Source: an uncultured Bacteroidaceae bacterium (lineage in GTDB: Bacteria; Bacteroidota; Bacteroidia; Bacteroidales; Bacteroidaceae). From it: 64,000 nucleotides of DNA. The notes under the pieces were generated by a model that was given only the letters and a program-made list of their open reading frames with translations, made no database searches and was not told where the DNA came from. Each line of letters begins with the position of its first letter. Within the stretch, counting starts at the first letter, position 1. A program made the translations under genes and the position numbers. Where the stretch lies: assembly GCA_905234555.1 (NCBI GenBank), contig CAJOHO010000001.1, positions 1 to 64,000 on the forward strand. Reading direction: 5' to 3'. Below, piece by piece: positions 40,228-49,511 of this stretch.

Positions 40228-42195
40228 ATGAAAAAGGTTAAAAACATCATCAAAACCGTCGGTTTGGCAGCCTGCGTGGGTGTGAGCTTCAATTCCTGCG
40301 ACCTGGATCTGCTGCCATTGAATGAAGTCGTGCTTGAAAACTTCTGGACCGACAAGAGCGACGTGGAAAGCGTGCTCAACTCCTGCTACACAGGTATGTG
40401 TGAGAGCGACTGGATGACCCGTGCCATTGTCTGGGGCGAGATTCGCTCGGAGAATGTGGACAACGGTCCTTCGGGAGGCGGTATGCCGCAGTACATCCAG
40501 TATATTAATAAAGGTGTGCTGAAGCAGACCAACGCAGCCTGCGACTGGACATCCTTCTACACGGTGATCAACCGTTGCAACACGGTGATTAAGTTCGCCA
40601 CAGATATGTACGATGAAGAACGCGACCCGAACTTCACCCCCGACGACTACAAGCAGGTGATTGCACAGGCAAAGGGTATTCGTGCGCTCAACTACTTCTA
40701 TCTGATCCGCACCTTCGGCAATGTGCCGTTCTCCTTCGAACCCTCCATCGACGACACCCAGAACTACCGCATCGTAGCCACGAAGTTCAACGACGTGCTG
40801 GATGCCCTGATCGCCGACATCGAGGAGTGCAAGGACGATGCACCACGTGTCTATACCACACAGACATCCTCCAACCAGTACCGCCTGAACTCAGGCCGCA
40901 TCACCAGCACAGCGCTGAAGACCCTGCTCGCCGACATGTATATGTGGCGTGCATCGGATGCCAAGGCCGACGACGCAAGCCGTCAGCGCGACTATCGCCG
41001 CTGCATCGAGCTGTGCGACGAGGTGATGGACTTCAAGTACAAGCAGTATGACGAGGACGTGGATCACACCCTCCAGCGCAAGATGGACCAGAAGGTGCTG
41101 ACCGCCTTCAACTATCCCATGCTGTCCGAGCGTGACGCCACCTCCACCGGCTCCAATCCTCCAGCTGCCTACAACGCCATCTTCGGCGAAGGCAACTCTT
41201 GGGAGAGCATCTTCGAAATCTCCTTCGGTACAGCCGACGACGACCAGAAGAACACCACACTGGCTTACATGTATGGTGGTAAGACCGATGGTGGTTCTAC
41301 TCAGCAGTATGTGACTGCCAATTCGAACCTGATGCTCAAGAAGATTGACAACAACGCCAAGCAGTACGACAACAGCAAGCTGTTCTCCGTATCTACCGAC
41401 TATCGTTCACTCACTGGTTTCCGCTTCTCTGAGAGTGGTACTTCCTACGACATCCTGAAGTACTCCGTTGACCGCTTCCAGGGAGGTGACAAGGAATCCC
41501 TTGACAGAAACTTCGGTGAAGCCAGCACCACAGCTTGGAAGGCTGGTTCGAGCAAGGCTACCGACCTCTACCGCTCTTACCGCAACAGCTATGCAGGCTG
41601 GATCGTCTATCGTCTGTCCGACGTCATCCTGCTTCGTGCTGAGGCTGAAATCGAGCTGGCACATATGCAGGCAGATGAAGTGGAAATGCAAGACCTCACC
41701 TTCCCGAACAAAATTGCCAAGCACGGTTCCGACCTCACTGAAGCCAAGGACCTCTATGAAGATGCTTTCAAGCTGATCTCCATGAACTACCTCCGTTCAA
41801 ATCCCGATCAGAACGTGGCAGCCAACTCCACCTACTGCCCCAAGCTGAGCAACTTCCAGTCTTATACGGAAATGTACAAGCTGTTGGAGAACGAACGCCA
41901 TCGTGAGTTCCTCTTCGAGGGCAAGCGCTACTACGACCTCGTACGTATCGCTCGTCGCGACGGCAGCACCGCTTATCTGAAGTCTGCTGTCAGCAGTAAG
42001 TTCGGCGATGCCTCCCGTATGATTCTCATCCGTATGGCAAAACTGGAGTTCGTCTTCATGCCTTACGCAGAGAAGCAGCTTGAAGTGAATCCGAATCTGT
42101 ATTACGATGTAGATAATCCAAACCTCGCTGGCCAGAGCAAGACCGCTCGTCAGAACCCGGCATACGCAGAGGATGAAGACATCACTAAAAGCTAA
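40228..42195 (+). CDS. SusD/RagB-family outer membrane lipoprotein
   Basis: Surface glycan-binding lid of the SusC channel encoded just upstream. The 655 residues have a lipobox (SFNSCDLDLLP), the N-terminal SusD-like part (FWTDKSDVESVLNSCYTGM) and TPR-like helices (AQAKGIRALNYFYLIRTFGNVP). The C-terminal RagB region has the usual NERHREFLFEGKRYYDLVRI motif. Typical SusD proteins have 500-650 residues, so this is at the upper end. Confidence 0.95.
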   Translation: MKKVKNIIKTVGLAACVGVSFNSCDLDLLPLNEVVLENFWTDKSDVESVLNSCYTGMCESDWMTRAIVWGEIRSENVDNGPSGGGMPQYIQYINKGVLKQTNAACDWTSFYTVINRCNTVIKFATDMYDEERDPNFTPDDYKQVIAQAKGIRALNYFYLIRTFGNVPFSFEPSIDDTQNYRIVATKFNDVLDALIADIEECKDDAPRVYTTQTSSNQYRLNSGRITSTALKTLLADMYMWRASDAKADDASRQRDYRRCIELCDEVMDFKYKQYDEDVDHTLQRKMDQKVLTAFNYPMLSERDATSTGSNPPAAYNAIFGEGNSWESIFEISFGTADDDQKNTTLAYMYGGKTDGGSTQQYVTANSNLMLKKIDNNAKQYDNSKLFSVSTDYRSLTGFRFSESGTSYDILKYSVDRFQGGDKESLDRNFGEASTTAWKAGSSKATDLYRSYRNSYAGWIVYRLSDVILLRAEAEIELAHMQADEVEMQDLTFPNKIAKHGSDLTEAKDLYEDAFKLISMNYLRSNPDQNVAANSTYCPKLSNFQSYTEMYKLLENERHREFLFEGKRYYDLVRIARRDGSTAYLKSAVSSKFGDASRMILIRMAKLEFVFMPYAEKQLEVNPNLYYDVDNPNLAGQSKTARQNPAYAEDEDITKS

Positions 42196-42208
42196 ATAAG
42201 ATATGACT

Positions 42209-44344
42209 ATGAAATCAATTTTTAGAATTCAATACATGATGCTGGCAGCTTTGCTGGCTGTTGGCATCCAGTTCTCCTTCGTCAGCTGTTCTGACGATCC
42301 AGGAGCCGAGAACTATTACACCAGCACGAAGGAGTATGCTGCCGACGTGTTGCGTAATAACGAAAGGTTCAGCGAGTTCCGTAAGATTGTGGAGCGTTCA
42401 CACATGATGGAGTTGCTGGGAACCTACGGCAACCTCACCCTCTTCGCTCCTACCAACGAAGCTGTGCAGGAATATCTGGCTGGACGTGGTATGACCTCTG
42501 TGGACGAGCTGACGCTTGACGACTGCGATACCATTACTTATACGCACATCATCGACAAGATGGCTTACTACACCACAGACTTCAATGACGGAACCTACCA
42601 GACAGCCAACCTGCTCGACCGTCACCTCACCATCACTTGCGACTCCGACACGGTAAGTGTGCCAGGCGAAGTGAACATCAAGTTCTTCATCGAGAAGACC
42701 GCTGAGATGATTGTGGTGGACGACTCTGTGGCCAACGGTGTGGTTCATGTGATGAATAAGGTGATCGGTACGAACAGCTCCATGCTGCCCGACGTCATCG
42801 CTATGGACGAGAACGTTTCTCTCTTCTACCAAGCCCTCGTCGATACCCACATGGCAGACTCACTCTACAAGTTCATTGATGAGAACTACTCTGTAGGAAC
42901 TGACTCTGTGGGATGGGATAGCGACCGTGAATGTGTTCACACCGCCGTTGAGTATGACGCTGCGGCATACATGGAACACCGCTACTATAAGTTTACCGCA
43001 TTCTGTCCGACGAACAAAGTCTTTGAAGAGAAATATGGCGTGACTGACATCGAAGGTCTGAAGACGCTGGCTGCCTCCATCTACGATCCCGTATATCCGG
43101 AGGATGCCGACGTGGCCGACCTCACCAGCCGCCGCAACTCACTCAACCGCTTCGTGTCCTACCACCTGCTCGACCGCATGGGAACCTACTATGGACTGAC
43201 CTGCGTGGACGGTCCTGACCCAGATGGTCTGGTGCGTATGTTCAACCGTCGTAAGATGGATATCAGCGACTGGTACGAAACCATGTTGCCTCACTCCATC
43301 CTCAAGTGCTCATATCCTACTTCCGTGACCGACCTCGACGCCGTAGGACTCTATATCAACCGTCGCGGTATCATGTCGAACCCCGACCGTCGTGGTGTGA
43401 AGATCCGTGGTGCGAAGGTGGCTAAGGCCAGCGAAATGCCTTACGCTCAGGAAGCAGCCAACGGTATCTATCACTATATCGATGACATCCTGAAGTATGA
43501 CAACGAAACTCAGTTCACCGTGCTGGATGAGCGTATGCGTATCGACGCTACCACCCTTTCTCCAGACTTTATGACCAGTGGTGCCCGTGGTCACGTGACT
43601 GCCACTTCTATCAAGAATGGTAAATACGGTAAACAAGATATGAATAATAGAATAGTTCGCAATAACAAGAACCACTGCTTGGCCTTCAAGGCAGGTTCTG
43701 CCAAGAATTTCTATTACACCGATGCGACCCATGTCCATGTTCGTCCTCGCTATTTGAGCTTCTGGTCTTACGAAGGCGATGAAATCATCGTGAAAGGTGT
43801 GTTCGACTTGGCAATGAAGTTGCCACCTGTGCCATCCGGCGAATGGGAAGTACGTATGTTCACTTGCGTAGGTTTCCCATCTCGTGGTATCGTGCAGTAC
43901 TACCTGGGTCAGAAGAAGCCAGGTGTGACAGAAGTGAAATCTGCATCCGATATTGCCTGGGTACCACAGGGCATTCCGTTCGATATGCGTCCTGAAGGTA
44001 CTAGTAATAAGATTGGTTGGAAATCTGATTCCCAATTGGGCGATGCTGAGCAAATTCAGGCATTTGACAAGCAGTTCCATAACCGTGGCTGGATGAAAGG
44101 CTGGGCAAGTTCCGGAAATATTGACGAAAATGGTGTCAACAACATGAGTGGTGACGGCTTTCGTGACAATCAAAGAAACCTGCGCCGTGTGATTGGTACC
44201 TTCCAGTCCGACGGTAAGACCGACTGGTATCTGCGCTTCCAGCAGAAGATGGAGTCAGCCAACAACGAGCTGAACTTCGACGCGCTGGAAATCTGTCCAC
44301 GTTCCGTTTATGCCAACCCCGATATTCCAGAGGATAAGTATTGA
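42209..44344 (+). CDS. Fasciclin-domain lipoprotein
   Basis: Predicted surface lipoprotein (lipobox VSCSDD). The 711 residues have two FAS1-like repeats, with NLTLFAPTNEAVQEYL and FTAFCPTNKVFEEKYG as landmarks. A C-terminal part of about 270 residues (from about 440) of beta-rich sequence may bind ligand. A start two codons upstream (42203) is equally possible. It follows susD by a few bp in the same operon. Confidence 0.78.
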   Translation: MKSIFRIQYMMLAALLAVGIQFSFVSCSDDPGAENYYTSTKEYAADVLRNNERFSEFRKIVERSHMMELLGTYGNLTLFAPTNEAVQEYLAGRGMTSVDELTLDDCDTITYTHIIDKMAYYTTDFNDGTYQTANLLDRHLTITCDSDTVSVPGEVNIKFFIEKTAEMIVVDDSVANGVVHVMNKVIGTNSSMLPDVIAMDENVSLFYQALVDTHMADSLYKFIDENYSVGTDSVGWDSDRECVHTAVEYDAAAYMEHRYYKFTAFCPTNKVFEEKYGVTDIEGLKTLAASIYDPVYPEDADVADLTSRRNSLNRFVSYHLLDRMGTYYGLTCVDGPDPDGLVRMFNRRKMDISDWYETMLPHSILKCSYPTSVTDLDAVGLYINRRGIMSNPDRRGVKIRGAKVAKASEMPYAQEAANGIYHYIDDILKYDNETQFTVLDERMRIDATTLSPDFMTSGARGHVTATSIKNGKYGKQDMNNRIVRNNKNHCLAFKAGSAKNFYYTDATHVHVRPRYLSFWSYEGDEIIVKGVFDLAMKLPPVPSGEWEVRMFTCVGFPSRGIVQYYLGQKKPGVTEVKSASDIAWVPQGIPFDMRPEGTSNKIGWKSDSQLGDAEQIQAFDKQFHNRGWMKGWASSGNIDENGVNNMSGDGFRDNQRNLRRVIGTFQSDGKTDWYLRFQQKMESANNELNFDALEICPRSVYANPDIPEDKY

Positions 44345-44406
44345 TCCGACGGATAGCGCATGACTAACATCTAATCAGGTTGAATTTGACTAAAAACATA
44401 TTAAAT

Positions 44407-46209
44407 ATGAAAATCAACATAAAAAACACTTTCCGAACAGGTGCAATGGCGTTGGCAGGCTTGCTTGCCTTCACCGCCTGTTCCGATACGTGGGATGAGC
44501 ACTACAACGGCACAATCGAACAGGGTTTCGGCGGCTCGATGATGGAGTATCTTTCCAATCCAGCCAACGATGTGAGCGACTTTGCCGACGTAGTGAAGGC
44601 AGCAGGCTACGACAACGAACTGAATGCTTCGCAGGTGCTGACCATCCTCGCTCCTCAGAACGGCTCCTTCAACAAGGACAGCCTGCTCCAGCTGATTGAC
44701 AACGGCAAGCGTAAGCAGGTAATTGAGCGCTTCATCAAGAACCACGTATTACGTTATAACATCTCTATTGGTGCACAATCTCAGGACCTCACACTGCTCA
44801 ACACCAAGAAGGTGAAGCTGGGCAGTCTGGCTGAGATGACTGTGAACAACGCCAACATCGTGAAAGAGAACGTGGCTTGCAACAATGGTGTCATCCAGGT
44901 GCTCGACGCAGCCATTCCTTTCATGCCGAACATCTACGAACTCCTCCAGGATGAACACGAAGCCTACAAAGAGGCAAACGGACTGGTAGGCGTTCACGAT
45001 GACTCCATCATCTCGTTCTTCTCCTTCATCAAGAAGTACGACGACGACCTCCTCGACGAAGCTCGCAGTGTGAAGAGCGGACAGACCGACCCCGACACGC
45101 GCGAACCTATTTATATCGACTCCGTGATGATTCGCAACAACACCGTTGCCTCTCGTCTCCAAGCCTACATCTTCCGCGAGGACTCCAACTACGTGGCTAT
45201 CCTGCCGACCACAGAGGCCTACCAGAAGCGATATGACGAACTGCACGACCTCTTCAAGTACAACTACTCGATGGACAGCAAGCCAGAGAAGCGTGACTCC
45301 ATTCAGAACTTCATGACCCACCTCAACGTCATCAGCGACCTGTTCTACAACATGAACATGAACCAGCATCCTGAAGACTCACTCTTCTCCACAGACTATA
45401 GCCGCAGCAACTGGCTCTACGACGTGTACTATCATCCTTACGAGGCCGACGGACTCCTGAGCCAGTACACCAAGAAGGTAGAGTGCAGCAACGGTACCGT
45501 CTATATGATGGACGAGTTCCCCTACACCATCTACGACAACGCCTTCCGTCGCATCGTCGTTGAAGGCGAGCAGACATTCAACATCGCAACCGGCGCCGAC
45601 GCAGCATCCAAGAAGTGGACCGACAACGAAGCCTACAACACCCTTACCATCGTCGATAACGACTCAGTATCCAAGGGACTGTGCCTCCACGCCTTCAGCT
45701 CACCGTCCAACCAGCAGCTGAAGCTCGGCTTCAAGTTGTCAGGCAACCTCTCAGGCACCTACGACGTCTATATCAAGACCGTACCGATGTCCTACTATTA
45801 CGAGTCCATCCAGGATTCCATCAGTCCTTCTCTCCCATGCCGCTTCCGCGTGCGTCTGTATGAGAACGACGACAAAGGTATGATGTCAGCCACCTCGCCG
45901 ACAATGAGCTTTGTCAATCCCGCTACCGACACCGAGCACTTCGAGTCCAATGCAGAAAAGATCGAGAAGCTCAAGGTGGGAGAAGTCACCTTCCAGAACT
46001 GCTACCGTGGCGACAACTATGGAGCAGTGCTGCAGATCGAAACCTCTGCCAGTGCTTCGCAGGTACGTCAGGGTAAGTTCACCCGTGACATCTGCATCGA
46101 CTGCATTATCCTCGAACCCCATCGCGACGGAGAGGCATCAGAGCCTACAGGCGATTCCGATGGCGACTCTGCGGGGGTTAGCAAACGTGGTTTAACGAAT
46201 AAAAACTGA
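44407..46209 (+). CDS. Fasciclin-domain lipoprotein
   Basis: Third FAS1 lipoprotein of the operon (lipobox FTACSD). The 600 residues have FAS1-like repeats with LTILAPQNGSFNKDSL and YVAILPTTEAYQKRY. A C-terminal beta-rich domain follows, similar in role to that of the preceding gene (KLGFKLSGNLSGTYDVYIKT). The start at 44407 gives the proper signal peptide; the earlier TTG is unlikely. It ends four bp before the second susC. Confidence 0.78.
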   Translation: MKINIKNTFRTGAMALAGLLAFTACSDTWDEHYNGTIEQGFGGSMMEYLSNPANDVSDFADVVKAAGYDNELNASQVLTILAPQNGSFNKDSLLQLIDNGKRKQVIERFIKNHVLRYNISIGAQSQDLTLLNTKKVKLGSLAEMTVNNANIVKENVACNNGVIQVLDAAIPFMPNIYELLQDEHEAYKEANGLVGVHDDSIISFFSFIKKYDDDLLDEARSVKSGQTDPDTREPIYIDSVMIRNNTVASRLQAYIFREDSNYVAILPTTEAYQKRYDELHDLFKYNYSMDSKPEKRDSIQNFMTHLNVISDLFYNMNMNQHPEDSLFSTDYSRSNWLYDVYYHPYEADGLLSQYTKKVECSNGTVYMMDEFPYTIYDNAFRRIVVEGEQTFNIATGADAASKKWTDNEAYNTLTIVDNDSVSKGLCLHAFSSPSNQQLKLGFKLSGNLSGTYDVYIKTVPMSYYYESIQDSISPSLPCRFRVRLYENDDKGMMSATSPTMSFVNPATDTEHFESNAEKIEKLKVGEVTFQNCYRGDNYGAVLQIETSASASQVRQGKFTRDICIDCIILEPHRDGEASEPTGDSDGDSAGVSKRGLTNKN

Positions 46210-46213
46210 TACT

Positions 46214-49200
46214 ATGGAATATACAAAGTCACAATCAGTTAAACTGTTGCAAGTGCTTAAGAAAGGATTTGCGGCAATGATATTCTTCGTGGGCGTTCTT
46301 CCAGCTATGGCACAGGAAGAAGCAGAGGCCGAAGCCGAAGCAGCTTCTGTCAAGAAAGAAGTGAAGAAAGTCCAGAAGCAATATCCTATGAAGGAGATCA
46401 AAGGAAAGGTAGTCGATGCAGCCACAGGCCAGGCACTCGCCGGTGTGCAGCTGCGAGCCTACAACAATCCTTACTATACGGCTCTGAGCGACGAAGACGG
46501 TTCCTACACCATCAAGGTGCCCACCTTCGTTACCTCCATCACAGCCAACCTGGAAGGCTTCAACCTCGTTCGCACTCCACTCGGAGAACGTAGCGAAGGC
46601 GTGGACATCCAGCTCTACTCCAACAAATACGTAGAAGACTACACGGCACGTACCACAGGCAGCAAGAGCGCCAGCATCAAGGACTTCGAGAAGACCACAG
46701 CCGTCACGGCCGACGACGAAATCCACAATCGCCTCGGCGCCGACGTACGCGCCATCAGCCGTTCAGCATTGAAGGCACAGGGATCAGCCATGTTCATCAA
46801 CGGACTCAACTCCCTCAACTCCAACGCACAGCCACTCATCGTCCTCGACGGCGTCGTGTTCGACATGATCTACGATTCCGACATGATACACGGCGGATAC
46901 TACAACAACCTCCTCTCCGGCATCAACATGGACGACGTAGAAAGCATCGAAGTGCTGAAGAACGGAACCGCCATCTATGGCGCCAAGGCTGCCAACGGTG
47001 TGATCCTCATCAACACCAAGCGCAACAAGTCGATGGCAACACGCATCGATTTCAACGCCCAGTTCGGCCTTGAGTTTCTCCCATCCACGATGGACGTGAT
47101 GAATGCCGATCAATACCGTGGATATGCTTCCCAGCTTCTTCGTTCCACAGGTACCAAGCTCTCTGAGTTCAAGTTCCTGAACAGCAATCCAGACTACTAT
47201 TATTATAACATGTACCATAATAATACAGATTGGAAGGACGAAGTATATAACGAAGCATTCACGCAGAACTACAGCATCCACATCCAGGGTGGTGACGACG
47301 TTGCCAACTACAACCTCTCCGTAGGTTTCATGGATGCCGACGCTACGCTGAAGAAGAACGACATGAGCCGTTTCAACATCCGTTTCAACACGGACATCCT
47401 GCTCAACCAGTGGTTCTCTACTCGCTTCGACGCTTCTTACACCAACATCACGCGTAACCTCCGCGACACAGGATGGGATTCCGACTTCACAGCCACTCCG
47501 ATTGCTTCAACCAACGTGCTGGCGCTGATCAAGTCTCCGTTTCTCTCTCCCTATGACTTCGACGTGACAGGTAAGAAATCTTCGTTCATTGCCGATGCCG
47601 ACACCTATCTCGACGAGGTACTCGGTACCAAAGCTTCTCTGGCTAACCCAGTCGGTATCCTCGAGGAAGCTGAGGCAAAGAACAAGAACCACACCGACCT
47701 CACTCACATCAATATTGCCATCGCTCCGAAGTGGCAGCCCAACAAGGATCTCTCCATAACTGAGCGCTTCAGCTACACCATGCAGAGCTTCGACGAGAGC
47801 TACTACACACCTATGAAGGGTATGCCGGACTTCACGCTGGCAGGTCGTGGTATCATCAACAACACAAAGGAATCTGTCTATACCAAGCACAACGCTGTGT
47901 TCTCCGACACACGTGTAGATTGGGCCGTTCCAATGGGTGAACACCGCCTTGACGTGTTCGGTGGTGTACGCTTCATGAACGACACCTATTCTTCTTCACG
48001 TCTGCAGGGTTACAACACAGGTAACGACAAGACTCCTAACTCTTCGATGTCCCTGAAGTACAAGTACCCGATGGGTAGCGACACCGACTGGCGTTCACTC
48101 ACCTACTATGCCAACGTAGATTACAACTACATGGAGAAGTACTATCTGCAAGGCTCTTTCGCTTTGGAGACCTCTTCCCGTTACGGTAAGGACACCGACG
48201 CAGGCATGAAACTCTTCGGAGTGCCCTGGGGCTTCTTCCCATCCATTCAGGGTGCTTGGGTCATCACCAACGAAGACTGGTTCAAGCCCACTCCAATGGT
48301 GAACTTCCTCAAGTTCAACCTCGGTTTCGAATCTGTAGGTAACGACGCCATCGACAACAGCGCAACGCTGACCTACATGGCAGCCAGCACAATGCTCGGT
48401 CAGGGTATGCCGGTCATCCAGTTCTCCAACATCGGTAACCCCAAGCTCCGTTGGGAAACCACCAACCGCTTCAACACCGGTCTCGAAGGTAACTTCTTCA
48501 ACAACCGCGTGAACTTCAAGTTCAACTTCTACAAGTCCTGGACTTCCAACCTCATCTCCCTGAGCACTCTGGCTTACGCAGCAGGTCTGAACGACTACTG
48601 GACCAACGATGGTAAGCTCGAAAACGTAGGCTTCGACTTCGCCATCACCGGTAAGGTCATCAATACCGAAGACTTCAAGTTCGAACTCGGTGGAAGCATC
48701 GGTCACTACAAGAACAAGATTACTGCCCTTCCACAGGGTCAGGCTTCCTTCACGACCGATATGTACGGTGGTACCATCCTCACTCAGGTTGGTCAGCCAG
48801 CAGGTCTGTTCTACGGATATAAGACCGACGGCGTGTTTGCCCGTAGCGCAGATGCTGTAGCCAGCGGACTCTACGTCACCGACAACACAGGTGCACGCAC
48901 CTATTTCGAAGCAGGTGACATGAAGTTCCTGGATCTGCACGACGACGGCGACAACCGACGTGGTTTGATTAACGAATCCGACCGCACCGTCATTGGTGAC
49001 CCCAACCCAGACATCTACGGTAACATCCGTGCGAACTTCTTCATTGGCAAGCACTGGGCTGTCAGCGCCAACTTCAACTACTCGCTGGGTAACGACATCT
49101 ACAACTACCAGCGTGCCATCCTCGAGAGCGGTTCACGCTTCATGAACCAGACCAAGGCGCTCAACCGTCGTTGGCTGGCAGAAGGACAGGTGACAGACAT

Positions 49201-49498
49201 TCCTAACGTGGTCTATGGCGACCCCAAGGGCAACAGCCGCTTCTCCGACCGCTGGATTGAGAACGGAAGCTACCTCAAGCTGAAGAACCTCACCGTCAGC
49301 TACAACGTACCTCTCCAGAATGAGTACATCCAGGGACTTACCGTATGGGCAGCAGGCAACGACCTCTTCACCATCACCAAGTATCTGGGCAACGATCCTG
49401 AAGTATGTGCCGGTAACGGCGTACTCCTCCAGGGCATCGACGCAGGCTACCTCCCCTTCGGACGCAGCTTCACTGTAGGTGTTAAGATTAATCTCTAA
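46214..49498 (+). CDS. SusC/RagA-family TonB-dependent outer membrane transporter
   Basis: Second SusC-like channel of the operon, 1094 residues. After the signal peptide there is an acidic, then basic stretch (EEAEAEAEAASVKKEVKK), which is unusual. Then come the carboxypeptidase-regulatory-like domain (IKGKVVDAATGQALAGVQL), the plug (VLKNGTAIYGAKAANGVILINT) and a barrel ending in SFTVGVKINL. The divergent N-terminal region compared with the first SusC suggests a different cargo or partner. It overlaps nothing and is 13 bp upstream of its susD. Confidence 0.94.
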   Translation: MEYTKSQSVKLLQVLKKGFAAMIFFVGVLPAMAQEEAEAEAEAASVKKEVKKVQKQYPMKEIKGKVVDAATGQALAGVQLRAYNNPYYTALSDEDGSYTIKVPTFVTSITANLEGFNLVRTPLGERSEGVDIQLYSNKYVEDYTARTTGSKSASIKDFEKTTAVTADDEIHNRLGADVRAISRSALKAQGSAMFINGLNSLNSNAQPLIVLDGVVFDMIYDSDMIHGGYYNNLLSGINMDDVESIEVLKNGTAIYGAKAANGVILINTKRNKSMATRIDFNAQFGLEFLPSTMDVMNADQYRGYASQLLRSTGTKLSEFKFLNSNPDYYYYNMYHNNTDWKDEVYNEAFTQNYSIHIQGGDDVANYNLSVGFMDADATLKKNDMSRFNIRFNTDILLNQWFSTRFDASYTNITRNLRDTGWDSDFTATPIASTNVLALIKSPFLSPYDFDVTGKKSSFIADADTYLDEVLGTKASLANPVGILEEAEAKNKNHTDLTHINIAIAPKWQPNKDLSITERFSYTMQSFDESYYTPMKGMPDFTLAGRGIINNTKESVYTKHNAVFSDTRVDWAVPMGEHRLDVFGGVRFMNDTYSSSRLQGYNTGNDKTPNSSMSLKYKYPMGSDTDWRSLTYYANVDYNYMEKYYLQGSFALETSSRYGKDTDAGMKLFGVPWGFFPSIQGAWVITNEDWFKPTPMVNFLKFNLGFESVGNDAIDNSATLTYMAASTMLGQGMPVIQFSNIGNPKLRWETTNRFNTGLEGNFFNNRVNFKFNFYKSWTSNLISLSTLAYAAGLNDYWTNDGKLENVGFDFAITGKVINTEDFKFELGGSIGHYKNKITALPQGQASFTTDMYGGTILTQVGQPAGLFYGYKTDGVFARSADAVASGLYVTDNTGARTYFEAGDMKFLDLHDDGDNRRGLINESDRTVIGDPNPDIYGNIRANFFIGKHWAVSANFNYSLGNDIYNYQRAILESGSRFMNQTKALNRRWLAEGQVTDIPNVVYGDPKGNSRFSDRWIENGSYLKLKNLTVSYNVPLQNEYIQGLTVWAAGNDLFTITKYLGNDPEVCAGNGVLLQGIDAGYLPFGRSFTVGVKINL

Positions 49499-49511
49499 AA
49501 CGCATATAACG